A DNA stretch of 64,000 nucleotides, taken from the NCBI RefSeq assembly GCF_000002595.2, contig NC_057016.1, positions 3,267,767 to 3,331,766 on the forward strand. The letters run 5' to 3'. The notes beneath the pieces were generated by a model. That model searched no databases. It was not told the DNA's origin and worked only from the letters and a program-made list of their open reading frames with translations. The position numbers and the translations under genes were made by a program. The DNA comes from Chlamydomonas reinhardtii (lineage: Eukaryota; Chlorophyta; Chlorophyceae; Chlamydomonadales; Chlamydomonadaceae). Positions 55,037-64,000 of this stretch are shown here, one piece after another (position 1 is the first letter of the stretch; each line of letters begins with the position of its first letter).

Positions 55037-57658
55037 ATGAGCGGCGGTTCGTCAAGTGAGGACCCACACGGCGTTCAGCCAGCCCGATGGGCTGTTGGGC
55101 CGCCCGCTCCCAAGGCCATTGCCTGGCTTGCGCGCGCCACGAGCCTGTGAGTTGACAAGCCCCTGTGCGCGTGCAGCGTCGCTAATCGCCCGGTCCGCTG
55201 AACACCCCCTCCCCCCTGCCCTGCCCCTGTCGCTCCTGCCACCCCTGCAGTGCCATCCTCATCCTAATTGGGCACTGGTGGGTGCCGCTAGGTTGGTGCG
55301 CGGCTTACCTGGGCTGGTGCGGCTGCAGGCCGCATGTCCGATGGCAGTGCTTCAACAGGGGGGGATGCGCATGCCAACGGCATGGTGCAGAGCGAGTATG
55401 CAGCCTGCAATGCTGAGCGGGGCCAGACGCCAGGCACCACACGCTTTTATAAAGCAACGAAACATGATCCCGCATCAACCCTGTCATTGGTGTCGCCCAT
55501 TACTGTCGCGCCGCATCGCGGCACCCGCACTCCGCAGGGTGCACGTAACGCTGGGCGGCGTGGGCCTGCACCCCCAGCCGCTGCCTGACGGCTCAGGGAA
55601 CGACACCGGCAAGCTGTTCAACTGGCACCCCATCGTAAGCATACGCGGTTATGCATAAATGCCTGATGCCGTGGGCAGAAGTACGCATGCGGGGGCCAGG
55701 GGCACGACTTCTTAACTCAACAATTGGATGGCGTGCGCGCTGACGTGGCCTCCGGTCGGGCCCTGGTGGCTAGACATCCCCAACCAGCACCAGACCATGC
55801 CGCAGCTGCCAACCCAAGCACCCGTCGCCTGCCTCCTGTCCCGCACCTAATGAGCCTTCTGACGTCCTGCTCGCCTGACCTCGGTGCTGGCCCGCACGGT
55901 CTGGGGGCTGGCTATGGGTCATGGTTTCGCCGGGTTTTAAAACATCTACCCACCACCACCGCGCCCTCCCGCAGCTGATGACGCTGGGGTTCGCCGTGTT
56001 CATGGTGGAGGCGTTGCTCACCTACCAGGCGCCGCTGCTGGCGTCCCTGCCCAGGTGCGGGACGGCGGAAGGAGCTGAGCTCTGGCTTGGGTGTTGCAGC
56101 TATGGGCGCAGCCGGGTATGGCGCGAGGGAGCGCTTGAGGGCACGGGCAGTCTGCGGGAAGTCGGGAAGCGGGCGCACTATTCTGCCGCAAGCCACGGCA
56201 TGGACAGGACGGGATAGGCAAAGCAACCAGGTGAGGACGGCCGGGTGTGCTTGCTCGTGCAGCGCCGATGCCTGACTCCACATCACAACACGCACCCTAT
56301 GCGGCATGGCGACAGGGAGACACGCAAGCGCATCCACTGGGGCTGCCATTCGGCGGCTATCATCTGCCTGGCATTGGGGCTCATCGCGGTGCTGCAGTCA
56401 CACCGGCTCAAGCTGCCCGTACCCATGCCCGACTGGTGCGTGGAAGTGTGAAAGTGTGGGGGGTTGGGCTGGTGTTTGCACCAGCAACGGCGTGCCAGGC
56501 GGGGCCACTGCGGGTGCTCCCGACATGCTCCGTCAACCCACACATAACGCGTTATGTGGAAAGGCAACAGTCAGCGGCCCGCCGGTTTGCGGCTCGTGAC
56601 GCGCAGGTACTCGCCGCACAGTTACCTGGGCATCACGGCGCTGGTGCTGCTGGCCCTTCAGGCAAGTGGGCGGCGCCAGGCACTCGTAGCAACGGCCCCT
56701 TGCAGGCCGCCAGTCAGGGCTTCTGGCGGCGAGGCAGGGCTGCCTTCGTGCGCGCTGCACCCACGACTGAGCCTCCTGTGCTCCGACCAGACCCTGTGCC
56801 CTTCTCTGGGCACTGGGACTGCACGCGTAACTATGCGCTTCGCCCGCCTCGCCGCCACACAAACCTCCAGGCTGCACGCCCACACACCCTGTCCCGGCCC
56901 CACATTCGCTCTCGCTGATACCCGCCTGCAGTTTGTATTGGGCGCCTACGCCTACCTGTGGCCGCGGCTGTCGCTGCCTCAGCGCATGGCGCTGGGGCCG
57001 CTTCACCGCTACCTGGGAGCCGCCACCTGGCTGGCAGGGCTGGGCGCCATCGCCACCGGGCTACAGGAAAAGATCACCTTCATGCAGATGAGCAAGGTGG
57101 TCACGGGTGAGCGCACGCCGGCTGGCGGAGTGAGGGTTGCGGTGCGGCGGGAAATGCGGTGAGAATGCGATGCGACGGGAGGTGCCGAGAGGGCAGGCGT
57201 ACCGCTGCGGGGTTGGCGCTTGGCCGCCTGATACGCTGCCTGACATGCTGGCACTGACGATGCAATGCAGGCGCGGCGCTGTACGGACCGGCTGTCCGGG
57301 TGCCGGCGGCGGTGCTGGTGCTGCTGGTGGTCCTGGCAGCTCTGGTGCTGTACTTCCAGGTGACAACGCGGGTGCTTGCGACCAAAGCATAGCTTGCCGC
57401 GCAGAAACGCGACCATTGCACCCGTGGATCCGACTCTCCTAGTGAAAGTGACTAAGATTTGGGTGGCGTGCTGTGTGCGCTTTATCGCAGGTGCCGCCGC
57501 CTGCCAAGCACGCGGGTGCGGTGGCGGTGGGCGCGGATGGGAGCGGTGCAGGTGGCGGCGCCGCCTCTACACAGGGCCTCCTGCGTGGCGGCGCGCCCGC
57601 ATTGCCGGGTGATGAGGTGTACGAGGATGAGGAGGCCGCACGACACCGCGCCTACTAG
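55037..57658 (+). CDS. Cytochrome b561-type membrane oxidoreductase (312 aa)
   Basis: Six-helix, two-haem transmembrane electron carrier, usually ascorbate-dependent. Exons: 55,037-55,146, 55,251-55,295, 55,538-55,634, 55,975-56,054, 56,316-56,435, 56,607-56,661, 56,932-57,106, 57,271-57,359, 57,491-57,658; total 313 codons. Helix 1 is ILILIGHWWVPLGW. The four haem His are seen in order: LFNWHPI, IHWGCHSAA, YSPHSYLG and LGPLHRYLG. Helix 6 lies in the eighth exon (VPAAVLVLLVVLAALVLYF). The C-terminal tail is Gly/Ala-rich with an acidic end (DEVYEDEEAARH). Exon 6 ends at a GC donor (CAG then GCAAGT). The start MSGGSSSEDP gives no signal peptide, as is common in this family. The substrate side and partner are unknown. 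Confidence 0.92.
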
Positions 57659-58482
57659 TTCGGCTTCTGTGTGCGTGACGGTGGCGCCCAGAGTGCCCCA
57701 GGCGGTGTCTCAGGTCGCGGAGACGCCAGCGCATGGATGGTATGTTTGCGGAAGGGTGAGCGGTGTGGAGGACATGCGAGCAGTGGGCTCGGCCAGACTG
57801 CTCCGACGACGCTCACTCGGGTGCGTCACCTTGATGTACTCGGTGCATATTCATGCTATGGCATGTAAATACGCAAGCTGGGCCTTGAGCATACAGCGCT
57901 GACAGCGCTGACAGGTCAAGAGGCACCTTCTGCCTCACGGGCCACACAAGCAAGATGGCTGAGGGTTCAGGTGGGCCGTGGATGGAGGGTTGGACGGCCG
58001 AACGGGTGCGTCAGGGCTGGGCGCCATCGCCACCGACTGTACATAACTTCGACGAGCCTCGGAGCAGTGCTGCAAAGTATGATCGATGAGTTAAGGCCAC
58101 ACTTCAGCCGCTGGCTGGTGAGAAAAAAAGGTGCGGATGAGGGGCAGTCCTTGCGGGATAAGTCGGGACGTGGTTGGCAGTATCTGAGCTTAACGATAAA
58201 GAACGCAACGTTTAACTGCATGCACTGGGTGCGTACAGTTTACTCAGCGGAAATTATGTGTGTCAGTCAGCAGGTCGGGTTTCGCTGCTAGTTCGCCAAT
58301 ATGTCTTGCAAACAAATTCAATACAAACACGTGACTATTTCAATTTAAGGACTGTATGCAAACGCTTAGAAGCTCATGAGTCCCGACTTCTCCGACACAC
58401 GTCTAGAGACTAAACACTCCGCGGCCTAGTGCCCAGATAGCGTGGCTATGTTCTTTCTGTTGTTGCTGTAATTGCAGCTATC
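57659..58482. other. Cytochrome b561 3' flank and TmcB-like gene promoter
   Basis: 824 bp without a gene. TGTAA at 57,864-57,868 is a good polyadenylation signal for the b561 gene. At 58,012-58,035 a 24-nt piece is identical to part of b561 exon 7 (57,034-57,057). The last 250 bp are AT-rich and likely hold the promoter of the next gene. Confidence 0.5.
57864..57868 (+). terminator. TGTAA polyadenylation signal of cytochrome b561
   Basis: TGTAA 206 nt past the stop codon, in the plus orientation and in an otherwise gene-free stretch. It matches the Chlamydomonas signal. Confidence 0.5.
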
Positions 58483-61400
58483 ATGTCGACTAAAGGCGAC
58501 GATGGTGCGAGCAGCCGGGGCGGCAGCTCAAGGGGGGAAAGCTCTGGCGCGGGCTCACAGACCAGCTCGCAAAGGAGCGACGCCAAGTTCCTGAAGCTGA
58601 GAGACAGGTGCGCTGGTCTCGGTCGGCGACACAGTCAACGCTCGGGTGGGCGAAAGCAGCAGCTGCGTCGGACGCATGTGTCGCGCGCGCCTGACCGGCA
58701 CGTTCACGAACGCACGTGTCAGTCTGCCTGTTATGACCCGAGCCTGTGAAGTATAGTCAAAGTCGAGTTGCGAGCCACGTGAAGGCGGTCGGTTGCTGGC
58801 TCCTGCGCTGCGCCGTTCGGTCACTTGGTTGAGCAGTGTCGCTGGGGCGGAGTGCGCTTGGTGGGCAGGGCCGGGAACGCGTGCCTGGGGGAGGGCCAGG
58901 GCTCCTCCACTACGTCGCTCCGAACCACTGCAGCAGTCCTGGCCTGTTCAATGCACGTTGACAGGTGTTGACAGGCGTTTCTGGCCCACCGTGGGTGCCC
59001 AACTAACTCGCTTCACGTGCACCCCGCCTCCACACACACGCGCACCTTGCATGGACAGGGCGGCGAATGACCGGGAGGAAGGCGATCTGCTCGAGCAAAA
59101 GCGGTCGATGCAAGATGGCGTCTTCCAATGTGCGTCACGCAGGCCCCGCGCTTGCTGGCTCCGCGTGCAGGGCACGGTGCAGGGGCCCGTCTGCCCGGTG
59201 CTGGGACTGGAGCGCGCGTTGGTCGGGTTTCTGATGTAATCGGCACGCGTCCGCTGTGGCTGTGTTGCAGGCATGTACACGCTTGTACGGCAGTCAGCTC
59301 TGGGCAGTTGGAAGTTCGCGGTGCTAAAGGTCATACTGGAAGGCCTGGTAAGCGCTGGGTCGTGATGGGCCTTCATGTCCATTGCGGTCTCTCTACCAGG
59401 CACTTAACGAGTGGGCATACGTCCGCATGTCTAATGTTGATCGGCACTCGGCCTGTACCACCCCCATCTGCATGGGCTGATGTGCGCGCCTGACCCACAT
59501 GCCGCTTCCCAACCGCTTGCCTGCAGATGGTGGGTCGCGCTGTTTCCCGCAGGACGCACCGTCGTAGGGCAGCTGTTTCTGAGCGTGTATGCATCCCATT
59601 TGATGAAGGCCGTGGGAAGGGAACCGGGGCGCGGGGCCCGCGCCAAGTCGGGCAGCGAACCTGCGAAAGGCTGCTTCCGGCATTGTGCTGCCCTGTTGTC
59701 GTCACTTAATGCCGCACTTCACACTGCATGCAGGGCTTCATCGTGGTGTTCAACCCGTCGATTGTGACCTGGAAGATCAACACCAGCAACCCCATATGGC
59801 AGGTCATTCGGTGGACGGTGTGGCGCAGCCCCATCATGCGCATCTACGGTGGGTCACACCTGCGGCAACACTGCGCACGTGCCGGTTGCCACCCGGCATG
59901 GCTCGCAGGCGCATTCACTCCGTGCAATCGGCTACAGCCGCCAAACGCAACCCACATCGTTGCGCCACCGCGCACAGGCTACGACACCTACATTAAGGTG
60001 CTGTACTTCATGGTGGTGGCCGTCTTCGTGGCGGTGCTGGGCCTGGTGTGGCTGACGCTGGCCATGCGCAAGCAGGAGCAGAGCAAGTGGCTCAAAACGG
60101 CGTCCAAGATCATGCACGTGATGTACGACCTGATCTTCATGATGCTCTACGTGAGTTGGTGTTGTGGGGTAGTTGCAGGAAGTGTCGTGCTCCCGTGCAT
60201 GTTGGGGTCTGCGGGGCAAATGCGTTGGGCGCTGCGTGCGTTGTAGCTCCGGCAGTCCGCCCTGGCGCCGTCTACCAGCGCGCGCCAGCACAAGGCTACG
60301 GGCGAGCTTTGGAGCGGGCTCAACCGTTACCCGCCCGGCATTACGCCCGCGACCTGTACCGATGAGGCAGCTTTTATGTCCCCTTGCTTGACGAGGCATG
60401 AGCGACCACTGCCTGCCAATCGCTGCAGGTTTCGTTCTTCGACTACTTCGTCTTCACCGCCAACTGCAACTTTGCGTCGCCCGTGAAGGTGGGTCAGGGG
60501 GATTTGTGTGAGCAGACGCAGTTGGGTTGGGAAGCCGTGGCCAATCCCTAAACGCGTACACACCCCACGTACTGGCACATTCTTGGCCCCTTCGTGCACC
60601 TGCTCCCGCTGCTAACTTTTGCACTGCGTGGCCATCCACAGAACCACGTTTACTTCGAGAGCGTTAGTAAGTTGGGTTGATGCGTGCACCCGATATGGGC
60701 GGCCTGGGTGTCTTGTGGAAAGTGGCCCGGGGCACAGCCTCCGGTCTAAACATGTGCTGCCGCTCCCCTGATGATGGAGCCAGCTCGTGTTACCTGGCTA
60801 GTCAGCATTTTCCCAAGCATACCAACTTTCAGCAGCTCCCAACCCGTCACCACCGCTTCCATGCGTCCCGTGTACACCCGTTGATGTGCTGCAGTGTGCC
60901 TGGAGATGCCGCACATCCTGCACATGGCCGTGGCCTGCGTGACCGCGTGCATCTTCTTCTGCGTCACGGCACTGATGGGTGGGTGGCATAGGGAGCGCGA
61001 CGAGGACGAATGGAGGCGTCCAGCCATGACGCTACACGTGTTCAAGTTGAAGGCCCGGGTCGTAGGCTCAGAAGGTTGCATTCACGTAGGGCCGTTGCTT
61101 GCTATGGCTGCGTCTGGGCAGCACAGGCCAATGCGCGCCGGCCCATCTATCTGTGCTCTTTCCACTTGCAGTCGTGGCGTCGTCGGACCTTAACCCGGTC
61201 TCGCAGGGCTACCTCGCCTCGCCCGCCGCAGTCACCCGCCTCAAGATTCTGACGGCCAAGGCCATCTACATCATTGTGGCGGATGACATGCAGAGCTGGC
61301 CGAAACCACAGGTGCGGGGCATGGCGGCGGGCAAGAAGGGCGGCAACGTGGGCCCGGAGGGCTCAGCGAGTGAGCGGGCCCGACACGGACGGTGGCGCGG

Positions 61401-64000
61401 TAACAGTAATGACAATACCGTAATAGCAGCACATCACCTTTGCATTGCTCGGATGTGTCATGCACACTTATTACTGGTCGCAGGCGATCGCCATGGTGTG
61501 GGCCGTGGGCCTGATCTGTTGGTGGAACTTCCGCCGCGTGCCTTTCTATCGGCCCTACATCAACGTGGTGTGGTGCCCCATGTGGGTCGGCATCCTGTAC
61601 ACGTGCTCGCTGCTGCTGCTGGTGGTTTTCGGCCACAACAAAACCCCGGAGCACAAGCATGAGATGACCATGGTGAGGCGTGCGCCACGCGTGCCGTTCG
61701 GCCACCTCGTGCGCTCGACCTTGTACACCCGGTGCACCACCTCACTCGCCACCTGCTGCAGAACCTGCCGCTATGCCAAAGCACATTGGCTTCAATACTG
61801 TCCTTCACGCTTGCCCTCGTGCCTACCGCCAGAACGTGCTGTACGGCATCTTCCCGGTAATGGCGGGCGCCATGGGCATCACGGCCGTGCACTACTGGTG
61901 GGTGATGCGGCCGGCCAAGCTGTTCAAGAACATGCAGCCCGGCATGAAGGCGTCCAAGGTCTACAAGCTGGACGACTTCAACCAGGTGTGTGGGTGTATG
62001 CGGGCGGGGCCGGTGGCCTGCGGCCGCCGGGCCGATGGTGGCTGATGTGCTGCCATGGACGCTGTCGATGAGCGCTGTAGCCAAGCTGACCTGAGCTGCG
62101 TTCTATCATGGCGGGCGGGCAGGTGGAGCTGCTGAGTCGCGTTATGCGCAAGTTCGACGTCGACGGCGATGTGGAGCCAGATGCGGCCGCCCTGGGGGAG
62201 GTAGTCATCAAGGTGCGTAAGGGACGTTGTGGTAAACCGTGTACGACCAAATGCCGTGGCGGCGCTGCAGAGTGTCAATCGTGCAACCCTTGCCATGCAC
62301 CACAGGCTGGTATGCAGCTCTTCCCCAACCACCCTTACCTTCATATCCTGTACGCCAACTTCCTGTTGGAAGTTCGGAAGGACGGCCCCGCGGCTCGCAC
62401 ACAGCTGCAGCTTGCCTCCAAGCACTCACCAGGCATCATCTACCGCTACCAGGTGAGCGAGCCAGGCGGCATCCTAGAGACTGTCCGTGCACATGCAGCA
62501 TTTGCGTTTGAGCTAAACCGCTGGCGGGTACGCCGTGTGCCCTCTTTCCCAGATCTTCTGCACGGGCGAGGCGTCCAAGCGCCTCAAGGACAGCCAGGAC
62601 GGCGGCATGGACCTGCAGGCCTACATCGAGTTCAGGCGCAACTTCAGGTGCGTGCGGGCGTGTGTTTGTGTTTGATTGCAGCAGGTGCCTTATGGCTGGG
62701 GTGGCTGCGCAGGCGGGTACGGCAGGCCTTGATACTTTCCACGTGTGCATCGCCAACGTTCTACATCTGTCATGATGCCGGCAGGGCGGTGCTGCGCGTG
62801 CACAAGGAGGTGCTGATGCTGCAAGGTGACCTGTGGACGCTGATGATGAAATCCACAGTCACTGTGCGTGAGGTCGACAAGGCGTTTGATGCGCTGGAGG
62901 CTGGCACCGCACGGGCACACCAAGTGTACAAGAGGTAAGGGCTCGGTGACGTGTGTGGCCCTTTGGTGGATAAGTTGCCGATTTGGTGATAAGTTGCCGA
63001 CTGCCGCCCGGAGCCGTCACTGTGCTGATGCCAACTGATGTATGGTCGGCTTTGTGTTCTGCTCGTTCCTTGATTGTTTTGCAGGGTGCTGGAGCGCTAC
63101 CCCACCAACGGCAAGCTACTGCGCTGCTACGGCAAGTTCCTGGAGGACGTGAAGCACGACCCCGTTGCAGCCACACGTGCCTACAACGAGGCCTCGCGCA
63201 ACGGCGGCGGCGACGCCATCATGAACCTGGACCTGAGCGCGGTGCAGGTGCGTGCGGTGACGGCGGTTGCCGAGGCCAGTAGCCCTCTCCTTCCACCTTG
63301 ACATTTCACCACGATCGACTGCTTACAGGGCTCCGCGGACAAGCCCGAGTTCCTGACGTCCATGTCGATGGAGGACGACGCCGTGATCGTGATCAACGCC
63401 GAAGGCACCATCATGATGGTCAGCCAGGCCGTGCAAAAGGTGTTTGGCTACCCGAAGACGGAACTGGAGGGTGCCAACGTTGCACTGCTCATGCCGCAGC
63501 CCTCCAGTCAGCGCCACCCCAGCTACCTCACACGCTACGTGAACGGTGGCGAGCCGCACATTCTGGACACCGTCCGTGAGGTGGTGGGCCTGCACAAGGA
63601 GCGCTACGTGTTCCCCATGCAGCTGTGCGTGACCAGAATGTCCGGAACCGGTAGCGACAGGTGAGAAGGGAGGCAGGACGCAAGCACAGCCGCGTGCACA
63701 GACAACCGCCAACTAAGCCCTCTGTCTAACATCAAACCAGCTGTGGACTGGCCACCGCTGGTCTCTGTGCAGCAGTACCCAGTTTTTGTGTCTTGCGCTA
63801 ACGCTTACCCATTGAATGCGCTTACTTCAGCGTGTTCCTGGGCGTGGCGAGACCCATGGTGGCTAATTCCCTCAACGTGCGCGCATGGGTCTCCCCCAAC
63901 GGCACCTTCCTGTGCGGCGACCAGATGTTCGCAAGCATGTGCGGCATAGCCGAGAGCGATCTGGTGAGTGATCTTCCCGTGTCACGAACAACCCGCCTCC
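58483..64000 (+). CDS. TmcB-like multi-pass membrane / TPR / PAS protein (5' part, runs off right edge)
   Basis: Resembles the tiny macrocysts B/C-type proteins expanded in green algae, often large sensor proteins with a cyclase or other output domain further on. Exons seen: 58,483-58,607, 59,059-59,129, 59,271-59,347, 59,734-59,848, 59,978-60,150, 60,429-60,488, 60,642-60,666, 60,895-60,978, 61,172-61,311, 61,484-61,672, 61,833-61,985, 62,123-62,212, 62,306-62,452, 62,553-62,647, 62,785-62,934, 63,085-63,247, 63,329-63,660, 63,831-63,963; 774 codons so far, phases consistent. A Ser/Gly-rich cytosolic N-terminus leads to several hydrophobic helices (residues about 90-390). TPR-like repeats follow (LHILYANFLLEVRKD; LLRCYGKFLEDVKHD), then a PAS domain from about residue 625 (VIVINAEGTIMMVSQAVQKV ... 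FGYPKTELEG, RHPSYLTRYV). The small 5' exons are least certain. Output domain not in window. Confidence 0.85.

Noticed and set aside
59480-59733. Possible extra exon (WWVALFPAGRTVVGQL) in the TmcB-like gene
   Set aside because: The hydrophobic frame does not fit the phase left by the exon ending at 59,347, whereas joining 59,347 directly to 59,734 keeps the frame and family register.

Overview
This window looks like nuclear DNA of a volvocine green alga close to Chlamydomonas (Reinhardtinia clade). It is GC-rich and gene-dense. Genes have many short exons with GT..AG borders, introns are full of CA/GT microsatellites, proteins carry Ala/Gly/Gln-rich inserts, several N-termini look like organelle transit peptides, and TGTAA polyadenylation motifs are present. 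The species cannot be named from the sequence alone.

Left part (1-15,000). The 5' half of an ACSF3-type acyl-CoA synthetase (minus) runs off the left edge. It diverges from a SOQ1-like thylakoid thioredoxin/NHL gene (plus, 1867-9179). As assembled, that gene lacks the exons for the second half of its thioredoxin fold. Downstream lies a 921-residue single-exon repeat protein of unknown function, built of 63-bp units in a higher-order 12-unit (756 bp) array. After it comes a second copy of the SOQ1 3' end, so the repeat gene sits between two copies of another gene's tail.

Middle (15,000-35,000). Two minus-strand genes come first: a plastid-type protein with a possible double Clp-N motif, and a TPR protein resembling the C-terminus of TTC7/NPG. 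Then plus-strand dephospho-CoA kinase and FKBP12 follow. Next is a 15-exon minus-strand gene fusing the N-terminal photolyase domain to an alpha/beta hydrolase, as in the plant At4g25290 type.

Right part (35,000-64,000). In order: a 2-oxoglutarate/Fe(II) oxygenase (plus) whose iron-binding His lies on an 11-nt microexon; a repeat-rich intergenic block with a large imperfect palindrome; a GNAT acetyltransferase (plus); an N-motor kinesin with a long disordered tail (minus); a head-to-head pair of membrane haem proteins (cytochrome b5 minus, cytochrome b561 plus); and the 5' part of a TmcB-like multi-pass membrane/TPR/PAS protein (plus) that runs off the right edge.

Genes were built by hand from splice signals, reading-frame phase and protein-family memory. 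Exon sums are divisible by three in every complete model except SOQ1, where the phase break is itself a finding. No single pathway joins these genes. The unusual content is in gene architecture (duplication, microexon, GC-AG introns, intronic repeats, intron microsatellite polarity), not in an obvious multi-gene system.
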